From assembly GCF_022436705.1 (NCBI RefSeq), contig NZ_JAKUHT010000013.1, forward strand, positions 124,001-188,000: a DNA stretch of 64,000 nucleotides, read 5' to 3'. Origin of the DNA: Nocardioides sp. CFH 31398 (lineage in GTDB: Bacteria > Actinomycetota > Actinomycetes > Propionibacteriales > Nocardioidaceae). Every line of letters begins with the position of its first letter. The stretch's first letter is position 1. Shown here in pieces: positions 9,791 through 18,565 of the stretch. Both the position numbers and the translations under genes were made by a program. The notes beneath the pieces are model-generated. The model was not told the DNA's origin, made no database searches, and worked only from the letters and a program-made list of their open reading frames with translations.

Positions 9791-10717
9791 ATGGAGCTGC
9801 GCATCTTCACCGAGCCCCAGCAGGGCGCCACGTACGACGACCTCCTCGCCGTCGCGAGCACCGCCGAGGAGGAGGGGTACGGCGCGTTCTTCCGCTCCGA
9901 CCACTACCTGTCGATGGGCGACGGCGACGGGCTCCCCGGCCCCACCGACGCGTGGACGACGCTCGCCGGGCTCGCCCGCGACACCCGCACCATCCGGCTC
10001 GGCACGCTGGTCACCAGCGCCACGTTCCGCCACCCCGGGCCCCTCGCCGTGACCGTCGCCGGCGTCGACCAGATGAGCGGCGGGCGCGTCGAGCTGGGCC
10101 TCGGCGCCGGCTGGTTCGAGGCCGAGCACACGGCGTACGGCATCCCGTTCCCGAGCCTCGGCGAGCGGTTCGACCGCCTCACCGACCAGCTCGCGATCCT
10201 CACCGGGATGTGGGCCACCCCGGTCCACGAGACGTTCTCCTACGCCGGCCGCGCCCACGAGGTCGTCGACTCCCCGGCGCTGACCAAGCCGGTCCAGGAG
10301 CCGCTGCCGGTCATCGTCGGCGGGCGCGGGAGGAAGCGGACCCCGGCGCTCGCGGCGACGTACGCCCACGAGTTCAACGTGCCCTTCAGCGACCTCGCCA
10401 CGACCCGGGAGACCTTCGACATGGTGCGCACCGCCTGCGAGGGCGTCGAGCGCGACCCCTCGACGATGCAGTGGTCGGCGGCGCAGGTGCTCTGCGTCGG
10501 TGCCGACGACGGCGAGGTCGCCCGCCGGGCCGCCGCCATCGGCCGCGAGCCCGACGAGCTGCGCGAGAACGGCGTCGCCGGCACCCCCGAGCAGGCCGTC
10601 GAGCGGCTCCGGGCGTACGCCGACGCCGGGTGCGACCGCGTCTACCTCCAGGTCCTCGACCTCGGCGACCTCGACCACCTGCGCCTCGTGGCCGCGGAGG
10701 TCATGCCGCACGTGTGA
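9791..10717 (+). CDS. Luciferase-like (LLM class) oxidoreductase, probably F420-dependent
   Basis: 308 residues, ATG at 9791, 5 nt after the dfrA stop. The sequence has the TIM-barrel luciferase-like monooxygenase pattern: YDDLLAVASTAEEEGYGAFF, DHYL, DAWTTLAGLARDTRTIRLGT, MSGGRVELGLGAGWFEAEHT, FDRLTDQLAIL, PVIVGGRGRKRTPALAATYA and GTPEQAVERLRAYADAGCD. Actinobacterial members with MSGGRxELGLGAGW and TIRLGTLV usually use coenzyme F420 rather than FMN; that cofactor call is inference. The substrate cannot be named. It is probably cotranscribed with thyA-dfrA. Confidence 0.88.
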   Translation: MELRIFTEPQQGATYDDLLAVASTAEEEGYGAFFRSDHYLSMGDGDGLPGPTDAWTTLAGLARDTRTIRLGTLVTSATFRHPGPLAVTVAGVDQMSGGRVELGLGAGWFEAEHTAYGIPFPSLGERFDRLTDQLAILTGMWATPVHETFSYAGRAHEVVDSPALTKPVQEPLPVIVGGRGRKRTPALAATYAHEFNVPFSDLATTRETFDMVRTACEGVERDPSTMQWSAAQVLCVGADDGEVARRAAAIGREPDELRENGVAGTPEQAVERLRAYADAGCDRVYLQVLDLGDLDHLRLVAAEVMPHV

Positions 10718-10767
10718 GGAGCGCGCCGGAGTCGGGGATGTCGGCGTCCGGCGTTAGATTGAGTCCC

Positions 10768-11676
10768 ATGAGCGCCGCGACCCCTTCCGACCCGGGAGCA
10801 CCGTTCGGTCGCGTGCTCACCGCGATGGCCACCGCGTTCGCCCCCGACGGCTCCGTCGACCTCGACGGCACCGCCGCGATCGCGCGCCACCTGGTCGCGC
10901 ACGGCCACGACGGCGTCGTGGTCTCCGGGACGACGGGGGAGTCGCCCACCACCAGCGTCGCCGAGGACGGCGAGATCCTGCGCGCGGTCCGTGACGCCGT
11001 CGGCGACGACGCCGTCGTGGTCGCCGGGGTCGGCACGAACTCGACCGCCCACAGCGTCGAGCTCGCCGAGCAGGCCGCCAAGCTGGGCGCCGACGGGCTG
11101 CTGCTCGTGGCGCCGTACTACTCCAAGCCGGGCCAGGCCGGCGTCCTGCAGCACTTCCGGGCCGTCGTCGGCGCGACCGACGTCCCCGTGATGCTGTACG
11201 ACGTCCCCGGCCGCACCGCCACCCAGATCGGCCTCGAGACCTACGAGGCCGCCATCACGCTCGACCCCGTCGTCGCGGTCAAGGACGCCGTGGGCGACTT
11301 CGCCCGCGGGGTCCGGCTCCGCGAGCTCGGCTACGCCGTCTACTCCGGCGACGACGAGGCGAACCTCGGCTGGCTCGCGCACGGCGCGGCCGGCTTCGTC
11401 AGCGTCGTCGGCCACGTCGCGGGCGACCGCCTGCGGCAGATGGTCGACGCCTGGCACGCCGGCGACACGGCCGGCGCGCTCGCGGCGTACACCGCCACGA
11501 TGCCCGCCGTCGACGCCGTCATGGGCGCCGCCAACTACGGCGCCACCACCGCGAAGGCCGGGCTCGAGCTGCTCGGCGTGCTCGACAACCGCCGCGTCCG
11601 CGGCCCCCTGGTCGAGCTCGACGACGACGAGGTGGCCGCGCTGCGCGCCGGCCTGGTCGCCGCCGGGCTCCTCTGA
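10768..11676 (+). CDS. dapA: 4-hydroxy-tetrahydrodipicolinate synthase
   Basis: 302 residues from an ATG at 10768. It condenses pyruvate with aspartate semialdehyde in the lysine and diaminopimelate (cell wall) pathway. Key residues are present: GTTGESPT (substrate-binding Thr-Thr), the catalytic Tyr in VMLYDVPGRT, the Schiff-base Lys in VVAVKDAVGDF, and YSGDDE. TAGATT at 10755-10760 is 7 nt before the ATG. rnj follows 21 nt later. The dapA-RNase J pairing is widespread in actinobacteria. Confidence 0.96.
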   Translation: MSAATPSDPGAPFGRVLTAMATAFAPDGSVDLDGTAAIARHLVAHGHDGVVVSGTTGESPTTSVAEDGEILRAVRDAVGDDAVVVAGVGTNSTAHSVELAEQAAKLGADGLLLVAPYYSKPGQAGVLQHFRAVVGATDVPVMLYDVPGRTATQIGLETYEAAITLDPVVAVKDAVGDFARGVRLRELGYAVYSGDDEANLGWLAHGAAGFVSVVGHVAGDRLRQMVDAWHAGDTAGALAAYTATMPAVDAVMGAANYGATTAKAGLELLGVLDNRRVRGPLVELDDDEVAALRAGLVAAGLL

Positions 11677-11697
11677 CCCACGTCCCGGAAAGGACCC

Positions 11698-13383
11698 ATG
11701 ACCCACACCCACCCCGAGCTGTCCGCACCCGGGCCGCTCGCCCCCGGCGCCCTGCGCGTCATCCCCCTCGGCGGCCTCGGCGACGTCGGTCGCAACATGA
11801 CCGCCTTCGAGTACGACGGCCGGATCCTGCTCGTCGACTGCGGCGTGCTGTTCCCCGAGGACCACCACCCCGGCGTCGACCTGATCCTCCCCGACTTCGA
11901 GCCCATCCGGGACCGCCTCGACGCCGTCGAGGCGCTCGTCCTGACGCACGGCCACGAGGACCACATCGGCGCGACGCCGTACCTGCTGCGCGAGCGCAAC
12001 GACATCCCGCTCGTCGGCTCGAACCTCACCCTGTCGCTGGTGCGGCCCAAGCTGCGCGAGCACCGGCTCAAGGAGACCGTCCACTTCCCGGTGAAGGAGG
12101 GCGAGTCGCTCACCTTCGGCCCGTTCGAGCTCGAGTTCGTCGCGGTCAACCACTCCATCCCGGACGCCCTGGCGGTGGTCATCCGCACCGGCGCCGGCAC
12201 CGTGCTGCACACCGGCGACTTCAAGATGGACCAGCTGCCGCTCGACGGCCGGATCACGGACCTCAACGCCTTCGCCCGCCTCGGCGACGAGGGCGTCGAC
12301 CTGTTCATGACCGACTCCACCAACGCGGAGGTCCCCGGCTTCACGACCTCCGAGCAGGAGATCACCCCGGTCCTCGAGCGGGTCTTCGCGCGCAGCAAGC
12401 AGCGGATCATCGTCGCCTGCTTCGCGTCCCACATCCACCGCGTGCAGCAGATCCTCGACACCGCGGTCGCGAACAACCGCAAGGTGGCGTACGTCGGCCG
12501 CTCGATGGTCCGCAACATGGGCATCGCGCAGGACCTCGGCTACCTGACCGTCCCGCCGGGCGTCATGGTCGACGCCAAGGAGCTCGCCAAGCTGCCGCCC
12601 GAGCGGCAGGTGCTGATCTCGACCGGCTCTCAGGGCGAGCCCCTGTCGGCGCTGTCGCGGATCGCCCAGCGCAGCCACCACTTCGTGCACATCGAGGAGG
12701 GCGACACCGTCGTCCTGGCGAGCTCGCTGATCCCCGGCAACGAGAACGCGGTCTACCGCGTCATCAACGGGCTCACCCGCTGGGGCGCGGAGGTGGTCCA
12801 CAAGGGCAACGCGCTCGTGCACGTCTCCGGTCACGCCAGCGCCGGCGAGCTGCTGTACTGCTACAACATCGTCAAGCCGAAGAACGTGCTGCCGATCCAC
12901 GGCGAGATCCGGCACATGCGCGCCAACGGCGACCTGGCCCGCCGTACCGGGGTCGAGAACGTCGTCATGGCCGAGGACGGCGTCGTCGTCGACCTCGCCG
13001 ACGGCGTCGCGAAGGTCGTCGGCAAGGTCGACTGCGGCTACGTGTTCGTGGACGGCTCGTCGGTGGGCGACCTCACCGAGTCGCTGCTGAAGGACCGCCG
13101 CGTGCTCGGCGAGGAGGGCTTCGTCTCCGTCATCGTCGTCGTCGACTCCGTGACCGGGAAGGTGGCCGCCGGCCCGACCATCCAGGCCCGCGGGCTCGCC
13201 GAGGACGACAAGCGGTTCAACGACATCCGCCAGCCGATCATCGACGCGATCGACGCCGCGGTGGCCGAGGGCGTCCGCGACTCCTACCAGCTGCAGCAGA
13301 CCGTGCGCCGCGTCGTCGGCCGCTGGGTCAACAAGTCGCTGCAGCGCCGCCCGATGATCATCCCGGTGGTCATCGAGTCCTGA
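11698..13383 (+). CDS. rnj: Ribonuclease J
   Basis: 561 residues from an ATG at 11698, with a GGAAAGGA ribosome site about 5 nt upstream. RNase J is a 5'-3' exonuclease and endonuclease of the metallo-beta-lactamase/beta-CASP family, involved in RNA maturation and decay. The metal motif HGHEDHIG, the second metal His in VAVNHSIPDA, GDFKMD, the beta-CASP region (IIVACFASHIHRVQQILDTA, STGSQGEPLSALSRIA, NEN AVYRVINGL) and the PIHGEIRHMRANGDLA motif are all visible. A C-terminal RNase J domain completes it. The gene is closely behind dapA. Confidence 0.96.
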   Translation: MTHTHPELSAPGPLAPGALRVIPLGGLGDVGRNMTAFEYDGRILLVDCGVLFPEDHHPGVDLILPDFEPIRDRLDAVEALVLTHGHEDHIGATPYLLRERNDIPLVGSNLTLSLVRPKLREHRLKETVHFPVKEGESLTFGPFELEFVAVNHSIPDALAVVIRTGAGTVLHTGDFKMDQLPLDGRITDLNAFARLGDEGVDLFMTDSTNAEVPGFTTSEQEITPVLERVFARSKQRIIVACFASHIHRVQQILDTAVANNRKVAYVGRSMVRNMGIAQDLGYLTVPPGVMVDAKELAKLPPERQVLISTGSQGEPLSALSRIAQRSHHFVHIEEGDTVVLASSLIPGNENAVYRVINGLTRWGAEVVHKGNALVHVSGHASAGELLYCYNIVKPKNVLPIHGEIRHMRANGDLARRTGVENVVMAEDGVVVDLADGVAKVVGKVDCGYVFVDGSSVGDLTESLLKDRRVLGEEGFVSVIVVVDSVTGKVAAGPTIQARGLAEDDKRFNDIRQPIIDAIDAAVAEGVRDSYQLQQTVRRVVGRWVNKSLQRRPMIIPVVIES

Positions 13384-13439
13384 GGGCTCTGCCGCCCTCG
13401 TCGACGTGGGCGGCGTCCCCGGCGCGCTAGGTTGCGCCG

Positions 13440-14903
13440 GTGGACGTCGCCAGCCTCGTCGCCAGCACGCTGCTGGTCGTCGAGTACGTCGTCAAGGTCG
13501 CGGCCGTCGGGACGGTCCCCGAGGGCCGCAACCCCGGGTCGTCGTCCGCGTGGCTGATGGCGATCTTCTTCATCCCGGTCGTCGGGCTGCCCCTCTACTG
13601 GATGATCGGCAGCCCGTTCGTCACCGGTCGGCGACACGACCTGCAGAACGAGGCGAACCGGCTGCTCATCGAGCACACGATGGCCATGCCGGGCGTGCCC
13701 GACGGCGCCGCCCCCGGGCCCGGGCTGACGACGCTGCCGCGGATGAACCGCACGCTGACCGGGATCCCGGTGGTCGTCGGGTCGGACGAGGGCACCTACG
13801 GCGACACCGCCGCGGCCTTCAAGGCGATGGCGGAGGCGATCGACCGCGCCGAGCGGTTCGTCCACGTCGAGTTCTACATCGCGAGCTGGGACGACGTCAC
13901 CGACCCCGTCTTCAGCGCGCTCGTCGCCGCCCGGGCGCGCGGCGTCGAGGTGCGCTTCCTCATGGACCACCTCGGCTCCCGGGCGTACGACGGGTTCGCC
14001 GCCCTCCAGCGCCGCCTCACCGAGGCCGACATCGACTGGCGGCTGATGATGCCGATCCAGCCGTTCCGCGGCCGCTGGCGCCGGCCCGACCTCCGCAACC
14101 ACCGCAAGCTGCTCGTCGTCGACGGCACGCGGGCCTTCGTCGGCTCCCACAACCTCATCGCGCCGTCGTACGGCAGCGAGAGGAACGCCCGGGTCGGCCG
14201 GCTGTGGAAGGACCTGTCGATCCAGGTCGGCGGCGAGGTCGTCACCGCGATCGAGGCCGTCTTCGCGACCGACTGGTACGCCGAGACCGGCGAGCGGCTC
14301 GCGCCCGACCTGTTCTTCGCCGGGCACGAGTCGCACCCGCCCGGCGGCCGGTACGACGCGATGCAGCTGGTGCCGTCGGGACCGGGGTTCCCCACCGAGC
14401 CCAACCTGCGGATGTTCACCCACCTCGTGCACCAGGCCGTCCGCTCGGTGTCGATCACCAGCCCGTACTTCGTGCCCGACGAGGCGCTGCTGACCGCGAT
14501 CACCTCGGCGGCCTACCGCGGCGTGCGGGTCGACGTGTTCGTGGGGGAGAAGGCCGACCAGTTCGTCGTGGGGCACGCCCAGCGCTCGTACTACACGACC
14601 CTGCTCCAGGCCGGCGTCCACCTGCACCTCTACCCGGCGCCCGCCGTCCTCCACGCGAAGTACATGACCGTCGACGGCCACGTCGGCGTCATCGGGTCGT
14701 CGAACATGGACTACCGCTCGTACGCGCTGAACTACGAGGTCATGCTGCTCGGCTTCGGCGGCGACCTCGTCGACCGGCTGCTGGCCAGCGACGCCGAGTA
14801 CCTCGCCGTCTCCCGCGAGCTCACCCTCGACGAGTGGCGCACCCAGCCCCTGCGCGCCCGCTACGTCGACAACGTCTGCCGTCTGGCGTCCTCGCTGATG
14901 TAG
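13440..14903 (+). CDS. cls: Cardiolipin synthase (phospholipase D type)
   Basis: 487 residues from a GTG at 13440; TAGGTT (13428-13433) ends 6 nt before it. The protein has two N-terminal membrane segments (LVASTLLVVEYVVKVAAVG and AWLMAIFFIPVVGLPLYWMI), then two PLD catalytic domains, each with an HKD motif: HRKLLVVDGTRAFVGSHN and HAKYMTVDGHVGVIGSSNMD. It most likely joins two phosphatidyl units to make cardiolipin at the membrane. Phospholipase D-type cardiolipin synthases are typical of Firmicutes and proteobacteria but also occur in actinobacteria, many of which instead use a CDP-alcohol type enzyme. Substrate therefore remains inferred. Confidence 0.9.
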   Translation: MDVASLVASTLLVVEYVVKVAAVGTVPEGRNPGSSSAWLMAIFFIPVVGLPLYWMIGSPFVTGRRHDLQNEANRLLIEHTMAMPGVPDGAAPGPGLTTLPRMNRTLTGIPVVVGSDEGTYGDTAAAFKAMAEAIDRAERFVHVEFYIASWDDVTDPVFSALVAARARGVEVRFLMDHLGSRAYDGFAALQRRLTEADIDWRLMMPIQPFRGRWRRPDLRNHRKLLVVDGTRAFVGSHNLIAPSYGSERNARVGRLWKDLSIQVGGEVVTAIEAVFATDWYAETGERLAPDLFFAGHESHPPGGRYDAMQLVPSGPGFPTEPNLRMFTHLVHQAVRSVSITSPYFVPDEALLTAITSAAYRGVRVDVFVGEKADQFVVGHAQRSYYTTLLQAGVHLHLYPAPAVLHAKYMTVDGHVGVIGSSNMDYRSYALNYEVMLLGFGGDLVDRLLASDAEYLAVSRELTLDEWRTQPLRARYVDNVCRLASSLM

Positions 14904-14935
14904 GGAGGCACGGCGGTCGAGGTGCGACGCGCCCG

Positions 14936-14999
14936 GGCGAGGAGCCTCGGGACCCCGCGCGTGAACGTGGGCTCGTCACCGGTTTCGAGGCTCCTCGCC
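14936..14999. repeat. 14-bp perfect inverted repeat overlapping the 3' end of oleD
   Basis: GGCGAGGAGCCTCG at 14936-14949 is perfectly repeated inverted at 14986-14999, with a 36-nt loop. The distal arm codes for the last Gly-Glu-Glu-Pro of OleD and the loop contains the OleD stop codon. It lies between convergent cls and oleD and may act as a bidirectional terminator. Its sequence (GAGGTGCGA, GAGCCTCG) resembles the palindrome at 49379-49471. Confidence 0.75.
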
Positions 15000-15980
15000 G
15001 TACGACGCCGCGAGCCTGCGGAAGCCCTCGTCGATCCCGACGCGCGGCGTCCAGCCGAGGACCTCGCGGGTGCGGCGCTGGTCGAACCAGTGGGCGGTGG
15101 TGAGCTGCTCGACGAGGAAGCGGGTCAGCGGCGGCGTGTCCGTACGACGGGTGGCCGCCCAGACGCCGTCCACGACGGCGCCGGCCGCGGCCGCGGCCGC
15201 CACGGGCAGTCGCAGCCGGGGCGCCGGGAGGCCGGCCGCACGGCAGACGCGGGTGAGGATCTCGGCGACCGTGCGCGGCTCGCCGCCGGAGACCACCAGG
15301 GCCTCCCCGTGAGCGCCGTCGGGCGAGCCGCAGGCGTCGACCGCGGCGACGAGGGCGTCGGCCGCGTCGTCGACGTAGGTGGTGTCGATGAGCGCCGTGC
15401 CCGACCCGAGCACCGGCAGCCGGCCGGCCCGGGCGCGCTCGACGAGCCGCGCCACGAGCTGGGTGTCGCCCGGCCCCCAGACCAGGTGGGGGCGGACGGC
15501 GAGCACCGCGAGGCCGGTACCCGGGGAGTCCGCCGAGAGGGCGAGCAGCTCGGAGGTGGCCTTCGTGCGGGCGTAGTGGCCCCGCGCCGAGGCGGGGTCC
15601 GCGGGGCCGGCGCCGACGCCCACCAGGGCGTGGCCGGCGTGGGCGACCGACGGCGAGGACACCTGCACCAGTCGCGCCACCCCCTCGGTGCGGCAGGCGT
15701 CGACGACCGCGCCGGTGCCGCCGACGTTGGCGCGCTCGAACTCCGCGGCGGGGCCGACGACGTCGACCTTCGCGGCGAGGTGCAGGACCGCGTCCTGCCC
15801 CCGCGCCGCCTCGCGCACCAGCCCGGCGCAGGCCGGGTCGCCGAGGTCGCCGAGCACCTCGCGCAGCCCGAGCCCCGAGGGCCGGCGCTGCATCACGGTC
15901 ACCTCGTCGCCCCGCGCGGCGAGCGCGCGGGCGGTCGTCGCCCCGAGCAGCCCGGACGCGCCGGTGACCAGCACCCTCAC
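14976..15980 (-). CDS. oleD: OleD-type NADPH-dependent 2-alkyl-3-ketoacid reductase
   Basis: 334 residues from a GTG at 15980 whose GTGA overlaps the oleBC stop. It is an extended SDR protein: Rossmann motif VRVLVTGASGLLGATTARAL, LHLAAKVDVVGP, catalytic-type Ser (VQVSSPSVAHAG) and YARTKAT (YxxxK). In the Ole pathway OleD reduces the 2-alkyl-3-ketoacid made by OleA to the 2-alkyl-3-hydroxyacid, which OleC cyclises. The family call rests mainly on the coupled oleA-oleBC-oleD order. By sequence alone it resembles 3-beta-hydroxysteroid dehydrogenase/isomerase-like proteins. The C-terminal tail is encoded by the arm of an inverted repeat. Confidence 0.88.
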   Translation of the reverse strand: MRVLVTGASGLLGATTARALAARGDEVTVMQRRPSGLGLREVLGDLGDPACAGLVREAARGQDAVLHLAAKVDVVGPAAEFERANVGGTGAVVDACRTEGVARLVQVSSPSVAHAGHALVGVGAGPADPASARGHYARTKATSELLALSADSPGTGLAVLAVRPHLVWGPGDTQLVARLVERARAGRLPVLGSGTALIDTTYVDDAADALVAAVDACGSPDGAHGEALVVSGGEPRTVAEILTRVCRAAGLPAPRLRLPVAAAAAAGAVVDGVWAATRRTDTPPLTRFLVEQLTTAHWFDQRRTREVLGWTPRVGIDEGFRRLAASYGEEPRNR

Positions 15981-18565
15981 GGGCGCCCCGCCAGCGCCCG
16001 GGCGGCCTGGCGCGCGACCTCGGCCCGGTCGACCTTCGACGCGTGCCGCACGTCGAGCGGCAGCCGGTCCGCGACGAGCACCGCCGCGACCGGTCGCCCC
16101 ACCGCCGCGCGGACGGCGTCCGCGAGGTCGAGGTCCGCGCCCCGCACCCCGAGCGGCCCCCGTGGTCCGCTCCGGCGCGAGGACGCGGACCCACCCACGA
16201 CGACCACCACGAGCTGCTGGGTGCCCTCGGGGCCCACGCCGACGGCGGCGGCCGCGGACACGCCGTCCACCGTCTCGGCGCGCTGCTCGACCCCCACCGG
16301 GGTCACGACGCCGTCGGCGGTGCGGACGACGTGCGCGAGCCGTCCCTCGACCCACAGGCGGCCGGCGTCGTCGAGGTGGCCGACGTCGCCGGTGCGGTGC
16401 CAGCCCGCGTACGCCGTCGAGCGGCGCTGCGTGAGCCACAGGTCGTCGTACCGGTCCTTCACGTGCGCGGCCCGCACGCAGATCTCACCCGTCCCCGCCG
16501 CCGTCTCGAGCGGCCCGGCGGCCTCCTCGCCGAAGGGGACCACCCCGACGGACACGCCCTCCAGCGGCCACCCGACGCAGACACCCTCGCCGGGGCCGGC
16601 CTCGCGGATCTGGTCCAGGGAGACGTCGGTGGCGGGCAGGGCCTCGGTCATCCCGTACGGCGTGTGCAGCGCCGCGCCGGGGAGGACCTCGGCGACCTGC
16701 TCGAGCACGCCCAGCGGCACGGGCGCGCCGGCCGACATGAGCAGCCGGACGCCGGCGAGCGCGGCGCGCTGGTCGTCCGTCGTCTCCTCGCGGGTGGCGA
16801 CGACCCGGCGCAGCGCGGCGGGGGAGGCGAACACCACCCGCGCGTCGACCGCCGCCACGGCGTCCGCGAGCAGCGGCGCGGTGAGCGTGTCCGGCGCGGT
16901 GACGTCGATCGCCGGCACGGCGGAGGCGAGCCCGAAGGCGGGCCCGAACAGCGCGAACGGGGCGAAGGCGGCGACGAAGGCGTCGTCGGGGCCGAGGTCG
17001 TACGTCGCCCTCACCAGGTCGACCTCGGCGCGCGCCTGGCGGTGCGTGTAGGCGACGCCCTTGGCCGGGCCCGTCGCACCCGAGGTGAAGAGGATCGCGC
17101 AGTCGGCGTCGAGGTCCGGCTCCGGCAGGTCGCCCGCGGTGGCGCCGGCGCCGAGCGCGACGAGGCCGTCGAGGTGCTGCGAGACGCCCAGCAGGAGGGC
17201 GACGGGTGCGGCCAGCGGGTCCACCGAGATCCGCGAGCCGGGCAGCCCCATCGCGCGGGCGGCGGCGAGGCCGGTGCGGCGTCCGACCACGTGGTCGAGG
17301 GTGGCGCCGCGCAGGGCGCGCCGCATCCCGGCGAACCCCAGCCCCTTGTCGGCGACGACGACGACCGCGCCGGCCCGCCACGCGGCGTACACGATCGTGG
17401 TGAGGTCGGTGGACGGCTCCACGAGCAGCCCGATGCGGTCGCCGGGGCGGACGCCGGCCGCGCGGAGGCCGGCGGCGAGCGCGGTGACCCGGGTGGCGAG
17501 GTCGCGCCAGGACACGGTGGCGCCGCCCGCGGCGACCGCGACCGAGTCGTCGTCCGCGCGGGCGTCCAGGGCGGTCCACATGCGGTCGGCGCCGCCCGAC
17601 GAGCTCTCGGCGACGGGTCGGGCGTCGGCGGGCGGGTCGAGCAGGTCGTCGAGGAACGCCGCGACGGCGTCCACGTGCTCGGGTGCGTCCTCGGTGACGA
17701 GGTGGGAGGCGCCCTCGAAGCGGTGCACCTGCGCCCGCGGCAGCCGGTCGCGCAGGTCGCGCAGGTAGCGCTCCCCGAAGACCGGGTCGCGCGGCCCCCA
17801 CATCATGAGCGCGGGCACGTCGAGGTCGCGGATGTCCTCGGCGATCGTCGCGACCGCCGGGTACGACGGGTGGCCGGGGGAGAACGGGATGTCCGCGACG
17901 AAGTCCCCGACCGAGCGCCGGTGGTGCGAGTCGCCGTACGGCAGGGCGAGGGCGTCGCGGACGTCCTTCGGCAGCGCGGGCGACGACAGCGCCGAGGTGG
18001 CGCGGACGAAGATCGGGGTCGCGACGCACCCGAACGGGCGGACGCCGGGCGTGTGCGCCAGCCGGATCAGCGGCGGCCCGAAGTCGCCCGGGGGCTGCGC
18101 GACCGCGGTGTTGCCGACGACGATCCCGCGCAGCCGGTCGCGGCGTCCGAGGGCCCACCCGAGCGAGATGATCCCGCCCCAGTCGTGCCCGACGCTGACG
18201 ACGGGGCCGTCGATGCCGAGGGCGTCGGTGAGGCGGCCGAGGTCGGCGACGCGCTCGGCGACGGTGTACGGCGGGTCGTCGTCCCCGAGCCGCTCGGAGA
18301 AACCCATGCCGAGCTGGTCGGGCGCGACGACGCGCCAGCCGTCGGGCACCCCGGCGAGCAGGTGACGCCACAGGTAGGACCAGGTGGGGTTGCCGTGGAC
18401 GCACACCAGCGTGCCGTGGACGGGCTCGGCGCCGTTGTCGAGCAGGTGCCAGGTGCGCTCGACGCCGCGGCTGTCGGGGACGACGACGGTGCGCGACCAG
18501 GTCGGGTCGAGGCCGGGCAGAGCCCGGGGCACGGGCCCGGTCCCCACCGTGCGCAGCGCGCTCAC
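15977..18565 (-). CDS. oleBC: OleB-OleC fusion: beta-lactone decarboxylase plus beta-lactone synthetase
   Basis: 862 residues from a GTG at 18565 (GTGA overlap with the oleA stop). The N-terminal 300 residues form an alpha/beta hydrolase of the haloalkane dehalogenase-like OleB family: VCVHGNPTWSYLWRHLLAG, nucleophile Asp in VSVGHDWGGIIS, acid region MMWGPRDPVFGE, and His in FEGASHLV. After an Asp/Ala/Pro-rich linker, the rest is an AMP-forming synthetase-type OleC: LFTSGATGPAKGVAYTHRQ (P-loop), HTPYGMTEALP, HRTGDVGHLDD and a C-terminal Lys region (HASKVDRAEVARQ). OleC makes a beta-lactone from the hydroxyacid and OleB decarboxylates it to an olefin. Such fusions are known in actinobacteria such as Micrococcus; many other bacteria have separate genes. 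Confidence 0.92.
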   Translation of the reverse strand: MSALRTVGTGPVPRALPGLDPTWSRTVVVPDSRGVERTWHLLDNGAEPVHGTLVCVHGNPTWSYLWRHLLAGVPDGWRVVAPDQLGMGFSERLGDDDPPYTVAERVADLGRLTDALGIDGPVVSVGHDWGGIISLGWALGRRDRLRGIVVGNTAVAQPPGDFGPPLIRLAHTPGVRPFGCVATPIFVRATSALSSPALPKDVRDALALPYGDSHHRRSVGDFVADIPFSPGHPSYPAVATIAEDIRDLDVPALMMWGPRDPVFGERYLRDLRDRLPRAQVHRFEGASHLVTEDAPEHVDAVAAFLDDLLDPPADARPVAESSSGGADRMWTALDARADDDSVAVAAGGATVSWRDLATRVTALAAGLRAAGVRPGDRIGLLVEPSTDLTTIVYAAWRAGAVVVVADKGLGFAGMRRALRGATLDHVVGRRTGLAAARAMGLPGSRISVDPLAAPVALLLGVSQHLDGLVALGAGATAGDLPEPDLDADCAILFTSGATGPAKGVAYTHRQARAEVDLVRATYDLGPDDAFVAAFAPFALFGPAFGLASAVPAIDVTAPDTLTAPLLADAVAAVDARVVFASPAALRRVVATREETTDDQRAALAGVRLLMSAGAPVPLGVLEQVAEVLPGAALHTPYGMTEALPATDVSLDQIREAGPGEGVCVGWPLEGVSVGVVPFGEEAAGPLETAAGTGEICVRAAHVKDRYDDLWLTQRRSTAYAGWHRTGDVGHLDDAGRLWVEGRLAHVVRTADGVVTPVGVEQRAETVDGVSAAAAVGVGPEGTQQLVVVVVGGSASSRRSGPRGPLGVRGADLDLADAVRAAVGRPVAAVLVADRLPLDVRHASKVDRAEVARQAARALAGRP